Shown here: positions 17,780 to 27,647 of the stretch, one piece after another
Position numbering within the stretch: the first letter of the stretch is position 1
Layout: the number at the start of each line of letters is the position of its first letter
Assembly: GCF_025989125.1 (NCBI RefSeq)
Contig: NZ_JAPDNR010000001.1
Coordinates: forward strand, 5,196,087-5,260,086
DNA length: 64,000 nt
Direction: 5' to 3'
Origin: Chitinophaga nivalis
GTDB lineage: Bacteria; Bacteroidota; Bacteroidia; Chitinophagales; Chitinophagaceae
Notes under the pieces: generated by a model
Database searches by the model: none
Seen by the model: only the letters and a program-made list of their open reading frames with translations
Told to the model about the DNA's origin: nothing
Made by a program: the position numbers and the translations under genes

Positions 17780-18574
17780 TCAATGACTGGTCGTTCTCCC
17801 GGCAGGGTTGTTACGCATCATTTCCCGGATCATTTTTTCACGTTCCTGCTCAAATACGGCCTGGGTCACCTGCTTTCCTTTCACAGGTTCCCGGATATCC
17901 GTCAGCTTTATCTGATCAGTGAAGGTAGTTGCCTGATAAACGGTTTTGCCATCATTGATATCGATGGCCAGTATCAGCCCTGGTAGCTGGCCCTGGAAAG
18001 CAGGGCCGGCTGATACAGGAATCGCGGGTGTAAACCACACGGTAACCGTAGCCGTATCCGTTATCGTCTCATTTTTCATCGTTCCGTCTATGAGTGTCAG
18101 CGCACTGCGTTTACTGATTTCACGGGTAATGGCCTGCTGGCAGGGATAGTTCAGGATGGTTCTGGTTTCGCCCGTTAGCTTCCAATGCATCCGGGAGATC
18201 GTATCTGTCAGGAGATAGTTTTTCCCCGCCAGTTCCTGTTGGGTTACTTTCCGGTTGCGGCCAAAATCCATGAAAGTAACATCACTGGCACCGGCAGCCA
18301 CAAACCTGATTTGTATCCCATTTTCCCCGCCGCCGGGATCTTCCGGTGTTTCTTCTTCCAGCGTTCGCTGCAACGATTGGTTATTGCCAAATAACACTTC
18401 CAGCTTATCTCTCCGGGTATTGGGCAATATCCGGTCTTCCCCTCCTGCCCCCAGGCCTTTCAGTCGTGCCTGCACCTGCATGGTGCGCTCATAAACTACC
18501 CTGCCTTGTTGCTGCTGGCCACTGGCAGCCAGCAATCCCAACATCAGGGAACCTGTTAAAACCATTTTTTTCAT
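17780..18574 (-). CDS. GLPGLI family protein
   Basis: A 264-residue protein starting at the ATG at 18574 (MKKMVLTGSLML), which gives a clean signal peptide ending near ASGQ; a longer frame upstream lacks one. The family hallmark is visible as QLPGLILAIDINDG, and the rest shows the usual envelope-protein pattern (VVYERTMQ, LLTDTISRMHWKLTGETR, YPCQQA). GLPGLI proteins are periplasmic or surface proteins of unknown function that often sit beside outer-membrane barrel genes, as here. Its start faces the kinase gene at 18734 across a 159-base divergent gap. Confidence 0.9.
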   Translation of the reverse strand: MKKMVLTGSLMLGLLAASGQQQQGRVVYERTMQVQARLKGLGAGGEDRILPNTRRDKLEVLFGNNQSLQRTLEEETPEDPGGGENGIQIRFVAAGASDVTFMDFGRNRKVTQQELAGKNYLLTDTISRMHWKLTGETRTILNYPCQQAITREISKRSALTLIDGTMKNETITDTATVTVWFTPAIPVSAGPAFQGQLPGLILAIDINDGKTVYQATTFTDQIKLTDIREPVKGKQVTQAVFEQEREKMIREMMRNNPAGRTTSH

Positions 18575-18733
18575 ACGGTATATTTTTAAAGCACTAAAAC
18601 TAAAGCGTCCTTCCAGGCACACAGGTTAACAGCCCTTGCTTTAATGTTAATTAAGGTTAATAACCGGGCAACAGCTCTTCCAGGTATGCCACAATTGTTG
18701 TAACATTATGGTCCAATCCAATGCTGCTGATAC

Positions 18734-20230
18734 GTGCGATACAAGCTTTCCATACCAGTAACTACTATCCTGATTGTGCTGACCATTGTTGTGATCACCA
18801 CCTTTCAGGGCTATTGGCTCTACAAAAACTACCAGGAAGAAAAAAGGTTATTCAATGCCCGCACGCATCTGCTTTTCCGGGAGACCATTTACCGCCTGCA
18901 GGCAGCACAGCTAAACCTGGGCGCCAACATTAATATCCGGATAGAAGACCGGGAAGATGTGCTCAGTATCTCCAACGTACTGGAAGAAAATCTGCGGGAT
19001 ACCGCCGACGCACGCAGGAAGACCGGTACCCGTACCATGATCTTTACCACCCACTTACCGGGCAAAGACTCCTTGACGGCCCTGCCGCCGAACGCCAGAA
19101 ACATACCCGAAAAACAGGTAAGAGCATTTCTCGCCAACGTAGACTCGTTACGCAGCACCATTAAAATACCACAGATAGCAGACCAGTACCGGAAAGTATT
19201 GGAAAAAGAGAAGATCTACGCCGCTTTTCAGATCCGTATGTTACCACTGCCGCCCATCCAGCCGGCCACACCGCCTTTCCTGCCCGCAGATGACCCGGCC
19301 ACCAACATGGTCCGCATCGGCTTCACTAATCCCGTGGGCTATCAGGTTATATTTGCCAACACCACCTGGTATCTGTTGCAACGGATCAGTTTATCGATCC
19401 TCATTTCCGTACTGCTGCTGGGCGTAACTATATTATCTTTTCTCCTGCTATATCGCAATCTTAAACAACAACGGAAACTGACACAGCTAAAAAATGATTT
19501 CATCAGCAACATGACCCATGAGCTGAAAACACCTATTGCCACTGTCAGTGTAGCCATTGAAGCCCTGCGAAGTTTTGATGCCCTGGAAGATCCGGAGAGA
19601 ACCAGCGAATACCTGGAGATATCTGCCAATGAAATGCAAAGACTGGGATTACTGGTAGATAAAGTATTGAAATTATCTATGTTCGAAAACCAGGAGATTA
19701 CGTTGAACAGAGAGATGTTCGACCTCGCACACCTTACCCGGCAGGTCATGCTATCGATGAAGTTACAGTTTGAAAAAAAACAGGCCGTGACCTTGCTCGA
19801 AACAAACGGTGAAAATTTTATGCTCAGCGCCGACAAGCTGCATATCAGCAGCGTGTTGTACAACCTGTTGGACAATGCCCTGAAATACAGTGGCAACGCG
19901 CCCCGGCTACAGGTACAGCTATTACAGCAGGATCCATATCTCGAAATTCGTATAACCGACAACGGTATAGGTATACCCGGTGAATATCAGCACCGGATAT
20001 TTGAGAAATTTTTCCGTATCCCCAGCGGCAACAAACACAACACCAAAGGCTACGGCCTGGGACTCAGCTATGTTTCCCACATCGTTGCCCAGCATATGGG
20101 AGGTATCACAGTAGAAAGTGAACCGGGAAAAGGCAGCACGTTTTTTGTCAGGCTGCCGGGCCTTGCTCAGGCAGACCTCCCCGATTATCAGGAAGACTAT
20201 ACCGGCCAGCTTAAAACAGGAACGATATGA
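18734..20230 (+). CDS. Membrane sensor histidine kinase
   Basis: 498 residues with a GTG start at 18734; an in-frame stop lies two codons upstream, so no earlier start is possible. One membrane segment lies near residues 8-30 and a second near 215-240, framing a periplasmic sensor of about 180 residues. A HisKA domain follows with the phospho-acceptor His262 (MTHELKTP), then a HATPase domain with N-box DNALKYSG, DNGIGIPG and GYGLGLSYV. It autophosphorylates and passes phosphate to the regulator encoded next, whose ATG overlaps this stop by four bases (ATGA), indicating translational coupling. The signal sensed is unknown; neighbours suggest an envelope cue. Confidence 0.95.
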   Translation: MRYKLSIPVTTILIVLTIVVITTFQGYWLYKNYQEEKRLFNARTHLLFRETIYRLQAAQLNLGANINIRIEDREDVLSISNVLEENLRDTADARRKTGTRTMIFTTHLPGKDSLTALPPNARNIPEKQVRAFLANVDSLRSTIKIPQIADQYRKVLEKEKIYAAFQIRMLPLPPIQPATPPFLPADDPATNMVRIGFTNPVGYQVIFANTTWYLLQRISLSILISVLLLGVTILSFLLLYRNLKQQRKLTQLKNDFISNMTHELKTPIATVSVAIEALRSFDALEDPERTSEYLEISANEMQRLGLLVDKVLKLSMFENQEITLNREMFDLAHLTRQVMLSMKLQFEKKQAVTLLETNGENFMLSADKLHISSVLYNLLDNALKYSGNAPRLQVQLLQQDPYLEIRITDNGIGIPGEYQHRIFEKFFRIPSGNKHNTKGYGLGLSYVSHIVAQHMGGITVESEPGKGSTFFVRLPGLAQADLPDYQEDYTGQLKTGTI

Positions 20231-20910
20231 CCACGAAGATTCTATATATAGAAGATGAACTTTCTTTAGGTAAGATTGTGAAGGAAAGTCTGCTGCGCCG
20301 CGGCTTTGAAGTGATTATGGAAAGCGATGGCGCCAAAGCCATGTCCTTGTTCAAACAACTCCATCCGGAAGTATGCATCCTCGATGTCATGCTTCCTAAT
20401 AAAGATGGTTTTGAAATTGCCACCGAAATACGTGCCGTCAACCCACATGTACCGATCCTGTTTCTTACGGCCAAAACACAGACCGCCGACCTCGTGAAAG
20501 GATTTTCGCTGGGCGGCAACGACTATATCCGTAAGCCTTTCAGCCTGGAAGAGTTGATTGCCCGCATCGACAATGTATTGCGCAAAAGCAGGCATATACC
20601 TCCTCCGCTGACCGACCCGGTAAGACTCGGCCGGTTTCATTTCTATACCAGGCGGCAAACACTGGTGAACGGAACAACAGAAAAAAAGCTATCACACCGG
20701 GAGAGTGAGCTGCTTAAACTACTCTACGAATACCGCGATCGTATCATCGACCGGAAACATATACTGGACCTGATCTGGGGCAACGACTCCTTCTTCAACA
20801 GCCGTAACCTGGATGTATATATCACCAGGTTACGGGTATGTTTAAAGGAAGATGAAAACCTGCAGATTATTACCATCAAAGGTATTGGCTACCGGTTTGT
20901 AGTGAGTTGA
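20227..20910 (+). CDS. OmpR/PhoB-type response regulator
   Basis: 227 residues. The receiver domain (1-120) has the acidic pair ED near residue 9-10, the phospho-acceptor Asp53 (CILDVMLP), the switch Thr in FLTAKT and the Lys in IRKPF. The C-terminal winged helix (about 135-226, LSHRESELLKLLYEY to IKGIGYRFVVS) is of the OmpR class and binds DNA. It partners the kinase upstream, with overlapping start and stop codons. Targets are not visible; the barrel/GLPGLI pair next door is a reasonable guess. It converges with the hydrolase gene with two bases between the stop codons. Confidence 0.96.
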   Translation: MTTKILYIEDELSLGKIVKESLLRRGFEVIMESDGAKAMSLFKQLHPEVCILDVMLPNKDGFEIATEIRAVNPHVPILFLTAKTQTADLVKGFSLGGNDYIRKPFSLEELIARIDNVLRKSRHIPPPLTDPVRLGRFHFYTRRQTLVNGTTEKKLSHRESELLKLLYEYRDRIIDRKHILDLIWGNDSFFNSRNLDVYITRLRVCLKEDENLQIITIKGIGYRFVVS

Positions 20911-20912
20911 TG

Positions 20913-21722
20913 TTACTGCTGACCTATATCCAGCAACAGGGTGGTGAGTTCAGCCGGCGCCGTCACCATGGCATCGTGGCCTGCTTTCAGGGTGTAGTAA
21001 TGCCAGTTTTTATCCTGCTCCACCCGTTTTGCAAAATGTTTCAATCCTTCTAACCAGGGATCTATACAGGCGATATAATACATCGGCCGCTGATTCCCAT
21101 AAGGATGCTTCAGTACCAGGGGCTGTGTAAATGTTTTGAAAGGTTGCAGGAATAATCTTTCGTTTACCCATTTCTGTTGTGCCGCATCTACTACGCCAAA
21201 CGTCTCTGCCGGCCATATAGCGGTGCTGATATTGTGATAGGGAGCCGCCTGCTTCTTCAATAATTCACGCCCTTCTTTCGACAACGCTGACAGCGCACTT
21301 TCGCCGTTGCGTGCAATCAGGGCATCCAGCCATACCACCTTACTGATGCGCTCCGGCACACGGTCTACCACGCCCGCAATCACGATGCCGGCATAGCTGT
21401 GTCCTACCAATACCACCTCATGTAAATCTTCCATGATCAGCAGGTTTACAATATCCGTGATATGTGTTTCCAGATCGATGTATTGATGAGACAGATGACG
21501 GGATTCACCTAACCCGCTCAACGTAGGTGTATATACGGTATTACCTTGTTCCCGTAAACGGCTGCTTACCTGTTGCCAGCACCAGCCACCATGCCAGGCG
21601 CCGTGTACGAGTACCCAGGTCTGTCCTTTCTTTCCCTGCTGTGCCTGTGCAGGCATAATTGTTACCTGTATCACCCATAGTAACAAACAGCAAAAAATTA
21701 ATTTACTTACCTTTGATTGCAT
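20913..21722 (-). CDS. Exported alpha/beta-fold hydrolase (esterase-like)
   Basis: 269 residues from the ATG at 21722, giving a hydrophobic signal peptide ending at AQAQQG; an upstream TTG at 21740 is a weaker start. The oxyanion region HGAWHGGWCW, the nucleophile elbow GHSYAG and a C-terminal GHDAM (catalytic His) place it with the EstC/salicylic-acid-binding-protein-2-like esterases. It is probably periplasmic and cleaves small esters; the substrate is unknown. The divergent HxlR gene 89 bases away, with a palindrome between them, is the likely regulator. Confidence 0.85.
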   Translation of the reverse strand: MQSKVSKLIFCCLLLWVIQVTIMPAQAQQGKKGQTWVLVHGAWHGGWCWQQVSSRLREQGNTVYTPTLSGLGESRHLSHQYIDLETHITDIVNLLIMEDLHEVVLVGHSYAGIVIAGVVDRVPERISKVVWLDALIARNGESALSALSKEGRELLKKQAAPYHNISTAIWPAETFGVVDAAQQKWVNERLFLQPFKTFTQPLVLKHPYGNQRPMYYIACIDPWLEGLKHFAKRVEQDKNWHYYTLKAGHDAMVTAPAELTTLLLDIGQQ

Positions 21723-21770
21723 AAAATATATTTTTCGCAATGTTAGTGAATCGATGATCTTTCATCAATA

Positions 21771-21788
21771 ACTCACCCGAAAGTGAGT
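21771..21788. promoter_or_regulatory. Palindrome in the hydrolase/HxlR divergent gap (probable HxlR operator)
   Basis: ACTCAC-N6-GTGAGT is a perfect 6-bp inverted repeat in the 88-base gap between the two divergent genes. HxlR-family dimers bind short palindromes of this kind, so autoregulation plus control of the esterase is a fair inference. Confidence 0.55.
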
Positions 21789-21810
21789 CGGCACAATCAA
21801 TCTATGCACC

Positions 21811-22182
21811 ATGGCTACCGCTGTTAAAAAAAATTCCCGCAATGCGGCCAACCTCAAAGTACTGGCAGCCGCCTGCCCGATGAATGACGCGTTGAAAAAT
21901 ATCAGTCCGCGCTGGAAAATGCAGATACTCTATAGTATTTCTATTGGTTTACAACAATTCAGTCAGCTGAAAAAAAACTACCCTGATGTGTCAGATCAGA
22001 TACTGGGAAAAAGGTTGGGGGAACTCGTCCGGGAAGGACTTGTCTGCAAAACCTTACTGCAGGAAACTACCCCGTCGCAAACATGGTATACTACAACTTC
22101 CAAAGGTAACGCATTACTCGATATTATGCATCGCTTGAATCAATGGGGTATGCAACGTTGGGGACATCCGGAAGATAAATAA
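21811..22182 (+). CDS. HxlR-family winged-helix transcriptional regulator
   Basis: 123 residues with the family pattern: CPMNDALKNISPRWKMQILYSI, then QFSQLKKNYPDVSDQILGKRLGELVREGLV (recognition helix and wing), and a C-terminal dimer helix. HxlR proteins are dimeric repressors or activators, often responding to small reactive compounds. A Cys at residue 28 sits where redox- or electrophile-sensing members carry one. It is divergent from the esterase, its likely target. Confidence 0.9.
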   Translation: MATAVKKNSRNAANLKVLAAACPMNDALKNISPRWKMQILYSISIGLQQFSQLKKNYPDVSDQILGKRLGELVREGLVCKTLLQETTPSQTWYTTTSKGNALLDIMHRLNQWGMQRWGHPEDK

Positions 22183-22237
22183 TACTGCCATACAGTTGCT
22201 GTAAAAATGACTTTATTGATAGGGTAAAACCCCTGCT

Positions 22238-25200
22238 ATGAAGATCGTTTTTTTACTTTTCCTCAGCTACCTGCTCACAGGTATAACAACAGCTGTTCAA
22301 GCCCGGCAGATACCCGGTGGCAATGGTTTACCTGCCGCTACGCCGGTTTTATTACCCTTACCTTATACCGGTACGCAGGTGAATAGCATCCGTAAGCGGG
22401 AACCCTCCATCCCCACTGCAGATACCCTCGTGGTATTAAATGCGACTGATATAAAAGCCGTGCGGGAATCGACCCAATACTTCGATGGCCTGGGCAGGTT
22501 ATTACAACAGGTACAAAAAGGAGCCAGTCCTGCCGGTAAGGATATCGTTACACCCGTTGTATACGACGACCAGGGCAGAGAAGCCTATACCTATCTGCCC
22601 TATACAGCGGCAGACAATAACGGGAAGTTTAAAGCAGCTCCTTTCACCGGGCAACAGGCTTTCCTGCGGCAGCAATACCCCGGCGAACAAATTTATTACC
22701 AGGAAACGCAATACGAACCTTCTCACCTGAGCCGGGTCACTAAAACACTGCCACCCGGCAACAGCTGGGGCGGTAGCGGCAAAGGTGTTACACAACAATA
22801 CCTGGTAAATACTGTTGCCGATGGCGTACGTATCTGGGACATCGCGCCCGGAGCACTTCCCACCAGCAATACCGGTCGCACCTATGCCGCAGGCGCCTTG
22901 CTGAAAGAGATCACCACCGATGAAAACGGCAATCGTACCGTTGTGTTTAAAGATGCCGAAGACCGGATACTACTCCGTAAAACGGCCACCGCGGCCAATG
23001 CCGCGGATGGACATCCCGGCTGGCTTTGCACGTATTATGTGTATGACGACCTCTATAACCTGCGGGCCGTCATCCCACCGAAAGCAGTAGACGCCATTAG
23101 AAGCAACTGGGTCGTCACACCAGCTGTTGCTGCCGGACTCTGTTATCTATACGGTTATGATGGCAAAAGAAGAACGATCTTCAAAAAGATACGAGGGGAA
23201 GATACAACGGAGATCGTGTATGATGTGCGCGACCGGCCCGCCTTCACGCGGGATGGTAACCTACGTCATCAACAACAATGGCTGGTTACTTTCTACGATG
23301 CCCTGAACCGGCCTATATCTACGGCTTTGTATAAATCTGCTGCTACCAGGGCTACGCTGCAAAACAGTCTTAATACCGCCACCAGCAACAGCCAGGCCAT
23401 CAGCTATACCTTTCCGGGTGTCACCGATTTATCCGTCAACCACTTCGACGGACGTGCGCAATACAAAGCGACGGAGTCTGTCACCCTGGAAATGGGCTTC
23501 GACACCGGCGGCGGCACCGATACCGATGTTTTTATAGACACCACCCTTACCAGTGGCACCACTACGGTAACGGCTACTCATTCCCTGCCGGGTATCAATA
23601 TGGCGGCACTCATCCCGCTGACGTATCATTACTACGATCACTACAACTATACCGGTGCGCTGCCTTCGCAGCCAGTAGATACCTCCCGGTTGCAAACCGG
23701 CGGCTATCCTTATCCGGACTATGCCTCCGCGCCCGTCAGCGCCCCCAAAGGTTTCCCTACCGGCACCAAAGTTCGTATACCCGGCACCGATACCTGGCTC
23801 ACCACTACCTCCTACTACAACCGCAAAGGACGCCTGGTACAGTCAATCAGTGAAAATGCCAACAGCGGTCAGGATATCACCACCACCCTGTATAGCTTCG
23901 ACGGGAAAGTACTCAGTACCTATAACCGCCACAGCAATCCGCGTAGCCGGGTAACACCAGACATAAAGTGGCTGAATATCCTTAGCTACGATGCAGCCGG
24001 CCGTCTGCAAAAAGTAGCCAGACACCCCAACGACAGCGCCCTTAAAACCATTGCGCAATATACCTATCACGAAACCGGCCAGTTAAAAACAACCACCCTG
24101 GGCAACAACCTCGAAAGTCTTACCTACACCTATAACATCCGCGGCTGGCTGAAAGGTATCAATACCGACTATGCCCGCAGCGGTGGCAATCATTTTTTCG
24201 GTACCGAACTACATTACGATCACGGATACACGCAACAGCAGTATAATGGCAACATTGCCGGCATCACCTGGCGCAGCAAAGGAGATCCCCAATGGCGCTC
24301 CTATGGCTACACCTATGATGGCGCCAACCGGCTGCTGAAAGGCAACTTCACCCAGTTCAACGGTGGCTGGAATACTTCCGCCGGCATCAATTTCAGCATG
24401 CAAATGGGTAATGGCGCCGATCCCACCACCGCCTATGACGCCAATGGCAATATACTCGCCATGACCCACCAGGGCCTGAAAGGCGCCGTCAGCACCACCA
24501 TCGACAACCTTACCTATACCTACCCTGCCAACAGCAATCAACTGCAAGGCGTAGCCGATGCTGCCAATGATCCCTCCTCCCAGCTGGGAGACTTCAAAGA
24601 AACAAACGGCACCGGCAACAATGACTACAGCTACGACGACAACGGTAACCTGACCCGTGACGCCAACAAAAACATCCCTGCCAACGGCATCACCTATAAT
24701 CACCTGAATCTGCCCACTTCCGTTACCGTCACCGGTAAAGGCACCATTCAGTTTGTCTACGACGCCGTGGGCAACAAACTACGTAAAACCGTCACCGACC
24801 TCTCCACCTCCCCGGCTACCACCACGGTAACCGACTATATCAAAGGCATCGTCTATTGTAACGATACCCTGCAATACCTGCCCCACGAAGAAGGCCGGAT
24901 CAGGCTTGTACTCAGAGACAAACAACCCATCAGCTATGTATATGATTACTTCCTGAAAGACCACCTCGGCAATATCCGCAGCGTGCTCACCGAACAAACA
25001 GATTTCAGCATCTACAAAGCCACCATGGAAACGGATAAGGCGGCCCTGGAAAATACGCTGTTCAGCAACATCGACAATACGCGGGTTCCCCGACCGGCAG
25101 GCTACCCCACCGATAGTAGCAGCAATAAGTCCGTCGCCCGGCTATCGCCCGGTAACAATGGCAAAAAAACCGGTCCTTCCCTTGTATTAAAAGTAATGGC

Positions 25201-26638
25201 CGGAGATACCCTGCAAATAGCGGCGAAAGCGTTCTATAAAACGGACCAGGCCCCGGCGGCTACCAGCACCCCGGCGGCCACCATGCTGGCGGATCTGATA
25301 CAGACATTTAGCGGCAACGCTACGGCTGATGGTGATCATGGCGCTGGTACCACGGATAACTTTACCCCGTTCAATATCAGTTTTTTCAACAACGACTACC
25401 AGCGCCTGAAAGAAAAAGATCCCGAACAACGTCATCAGGAAAATCCAAAAGCGTATCTTAACTATATTTTGTTTGACGACCAATTTAAACTGGTTGATCA
25501 AAGTAGCGGCGTTAAACAGGTAAAAAAACTCCCTGATCAACTCCAGATACTTCAATCCGATAAAATTGTTGTCAACAAAAGCGGCTTCATGTATGTTTAT
25601 ACGAGCAACGAAAGCCCCTACCACCTGTTCTTTGACGATGTTGTTGTTACTAAAACTGATGGCCCTTTACTGGAAGAAACACATTATTATCCATTTGGAT
25701 TGACGATGGCAGGGATTAGTTCGAATGCGTTGAAAGGAACTCGCTATGTTGAAAATCGAAAAAAGTATAACGGAATAGAGTATACGAATGAGTTAGATCT
25801 TGATACATACGATGCCCAGTTTAGGAATCTCGATCCACAGACAGGAAGATGGAATCAGATAGATCCGAAGATAGAGAAGATGGAACTATGGAGTCCATAT
25901 GTATCTAACTATGATAATCCGATTAGATATAATGATTTTTTAGGGGACGAACCTGGTCCTGGAGATCCTATTAAACAGGTTGGAATAGTTACAGGTAGGG
26001 AGTATAATCTGACCATCCCAACAGATGTAGGATCAGCACTCAAGTTTGCAGTACAATATGTAGGAGGAATTTTAAACGAAGGTATAGAAGCCACAAACAG
26101 ATATGTAAACCCATTAGTTCCTGCTGCAGAACTAGCAGTTGGCAAAAGCTATGAAAGTGGTTTTTCAGAAGGCAAGTCAAGAGTAATATCTGGTGTTGAG
26201 ATGGCTGCATCCTTAATTCCAGGAGGAAAGACGGAAATCGGTGCTGCGAAAATAGCAGAAAGATCTGTAGTTAGCTTAGATAATAATGCTATTGTGGCGG
26301 CTATCAAAGAAGGGAAAAAGGATGCCGTTAAAATAGCAATTGGCTCTGACAGGCCAATTATTTCAACGACAGCGGCGAAAGAATGGCTTTCTTTTGGAAG
26401 CAAGGGCGAATTGAAGGGGTTTATGAAAGAAATAGGGGCTACTATTAGTAAGAATGGCGGTTCGGCTAGTCAAGCAGCCGGCTTACAACAAAAAGCAGCA
26501 AGCTTAGGACGAGCATTAGGAAACAATGATGCTATGATACTTTCAGGTGCTATGAATAATAAAGCTGCTGTTCTTACTGTCGATAAAAAGTTTACTAATT
26601 TCATGAAAGCTATAGGCTATCCAACGAGAGGGTTCTAA
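22238..26638 (+). CDS. RHS-repeat polymorphic toxin with C-terminal PIN-like nuclease domain
   Basis: 1466 residues. A signal peptide (1-22) leads to a DUF6443-like N-terminal region, then long YD/RHS repeats (YDAAGRLQKVA, YTYDGANRLLKG, YDANGNILAMT, YSYDDNGNLTRD). The RHS core ends with YYPFGLTMAG, YNGIEYTNELDLDTYDAQFRNLDPQTGRW and NPIRYNDFLGDEPG. The last 120 or so residues look like a PIN nuclease: SLDNNAIV (first Asp), TAAKEWL (Glu), NNDAMILSGAM (Asp) and VLTVDKKF (TxD). PIN toxins cut RNA. The RHS shell would encapsulate and deliver this tip to a competitor. Base composition falls sharply near 25,680, between shell and tip, the usual mark of tip exchange. The next gene, 10 bases on, is the likely immunity gene. 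Confidence 0.88.
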   Translation: MKIVFLLFLSYLLTGITTAVQARQIPGGNGLPAATPVLLPLPYTGTQVNSIRKREPSIPTADTLVVLNATDIKAVRESTQYFDGLGRLLQQVQKGASPAGKDIVTPVVYDDQGREAYTYLPYTAADNNGKFKAAPFTGQQAFLRQQYPGEQIYYQETQYEPSHLSRVTKTLPPGNSWGGSGKGVTQQYLVNTVADGVRIWDIAPGALPTSNTGRTYAAGALLKEITTDENGNRTVVFKDAEDRILLRKTATAANAADGHPGWLCTYYVYDDLYNLRAVIPPKAVDAIRSNWVVTPAVAAGLCYLYGYDGKRRTIFKKIRGEDTTEIVYDVRDRPAFTRDGNLRHQQQWLVTFYDALNRPISTALYKSAATRATLQNSLNTATSNSQAISYTFPGVTDLSVNHFDGRAQYKATESVTLEMGFDTGGGTDTDVFIDTTLTSGTTTVTATHSLPGINMAALIPLTYHYYDHYNYTGALPSQPVDTSRLQTGGYPYPDYASAPVSAPKGFPTGTKVRIPGTDTWLTTTSYYNRKGRLVQSISENANSGQDITTTLYSFDGKVLSTYNRHSNPRSRVTPDIKWLNILSYDAAGRLQKVARHPNDSALKTIAQYTYHETGQLKTTTLGNNLESLTYTYNIRGWLKGINTDYARSGGNHFFGTELHYDHGYTQQQYNGNIAGITWRSKGDPQWRSYGYTYDGANRLLKGNFTQFNGGWNTSAGINFSMQMGNGADPTTAYDANGNILAMTHQGLKGAVSTTIDNLTYTYPANSNQLQGVADAANDPSSQLGDFKETNGTGNNDYSYDDNGNLTRDANKNIPANGITYNHLNLPTSVTVTGKGTIQFVYDAVGNKLRKTVTDLSTSPATTTVTDYIKGIVYCNDTLQYLPHEEGRIRLVLRDKQPISYVYDYFLKDHLGNIRSVLTEQTDFSIYKATMETDKAALENTLFSNIDNTRVPRPAGYPTDSSSNKSVARLSPGNNGKKTGPSLVLKVMAGDTLQIAAKAFYKTDQAPAATSTPAATMLADLIQTFSGNATADGDHGAGTTDNFTPFNISFFNNDYQRLKEKDPEQRHQENPKAYLNYILFDDQFKLVDQSSGVKQVKKLPDQLQILQSDKIVVNKSGFMYVYTSNESPYHLFFDDVVVTKTDGPLLEETHYYPFGLTMAGISSNALKGTRYVENRKKYNGIEYTNELDLDTYDAQFRNLDPQTGRWNQIDPKIEKMELWSPYVSNYDNPIRYNDFLGDEPGPGDPIKQVGIVTGREYNLTIPTDVGSALKFAVQYVGGILNEGIEATNRYVNPLVPAAELAVGKSYESGFSEGKSRVISGVEMAASLIPGGKTEIGAAKIAERSVVSLDNNAIVAAIKEGKKDAVKIAIGSDRPIISTTAAKEWLSFGSKGELKGFMKEIGATISKNGGSASQAAGLQQKAASLGRALGNNDAMILSGAMNNKAAVLTVDKKFTNFMKAIGYPTRGF

Positions 26639-26648
26639 AAAACAAAAT

Positions 26649-26987
26649 ATGAGTTCATTTAATACATTAATTGTAGAAGTTTCATGTCCAGATTGTGGAG
26701 AGAAACATGAAGCCCAAATCCAATTTAAATTTGGTAATACATGGCAATTTCAATATCACATTGGAGATCCCATTAAATGGGGAGGTAATGACATTGGAAA
26801 TTCTGACTTAAAGGAAGTTAAAGTCTATGGTATTATTGAATCAACAATATGCCCATTTTGTAATAACAGTAATATTGCTGAAGAATATGACATTTTTATT
26901 AAAGAAAATGTTATAATAAGTGTTTCTCAAATTGAAAGCACTAAGGATTACTTAAATGGAAATGGAGAGTATGTGTCTCTTGAATAA
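26649..26987 (+). CDS. Zinc-ribbon-like small protein, probable immunity protein of the RHS-PIN toxin
   Basis: 112 residues, ATG 10 bases after the toxin stop. Two Cys pairs, CPDC near residue 14 and CPFC near residue 62, could bind zinc. No signal peptide or membrane segment, fitting a cytoplasmic immunity protein that binds a nuclease tip. The call rests on position and the shared AT-rich composition; I do not recognise a named immunity family. Confidence 0.55.
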   Translation: MSSFNTLIVEVSCPDCGEKHEAQIQFKFGNTWQFQYHIGDPIKWGGNDIGNSDLKEVKVYGIIESTICPFCNNSNIAEEYDIFIKENVIISVSQIESTKDYLNGNGEYVSLE

Positions 26988-27128
26988 GTAGAAAATTCAG
27001 ACAACTACAGAATAGTAATGATAGTCTCTCTAAATGAGTAACTTTCCCGTAACTCAAAATAAACTTTGTATCACTTATAAATAAGATACAGAGTAGATAG
27101 CCTGACCCCTCATACAGTGACTTGATAA

Positions 27129-27647
27129 CTTAATGACCCTGAAAAGGACGCTGCAAACATTAAAAGCAGTATAGATTATTTTGGGTTAGATTGGTTTAAG
27201 CAAATACAATTTGTATTCATGTTACCAGATCAGCGTATTGAAGAAATGATGAAGGAATCTGGAGCTAACTATATGAATCCTTTGTTTAGGCTGACTTATC
27301 TTGCCTGGGAATCCAACGGAGGAAAACTTGATTTTTCTTCATATCATCTTTCAGTTGAAATAGCTAAGCAAGCAGGGAGGAATTATCCTCTAGATGGAGA
27401 TGATATCCTTAATCTTGATAAAGGACCATTTTTTATTCCAGGTAGTAATAGTATAGCTTATAATCACATGGATGCTGGCAATTGGCTGTGGGGTAATGCT
27501 AATAATAGATTAGGTAATAGTGTTTTTAAAGCCAAACAATTAGCTACTATGTTTAACACTAAAGATTCTGATGCAGATATTAGGGCGATTATTGCTGGAT
27601 GGCTGTATCAAGCAGGATTTAGAACGTCTGCCGTATCTAATAAATAA
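27129..27647 (+). pseudogene. Orphan RHS toxin C-terminal fragment (Ntox44-like?)
   Basis: The frame is open from just after a stop at 27126-27128. It begins LNDPEKDAANIKSS with no start codon before the ATG at 27219. The opening resembles the NDP-x-G/KD boundary where RHS shells meet their toxin tips, so this is a displaced toxin tail without its shell. The tail of about 150 residues includes YNHMDAGNWLWGNANNRLG and DADIRAIIAGWLYQ, loosely like the Ntox44 family of polymorphic-toxin nucleases. Such orphan tips can recombine into the upstream RHS gene. If translation starts at the ATG at 27219 it gives 142 residues. The Ntox44 match is by eye only. Confidence 0.5.
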
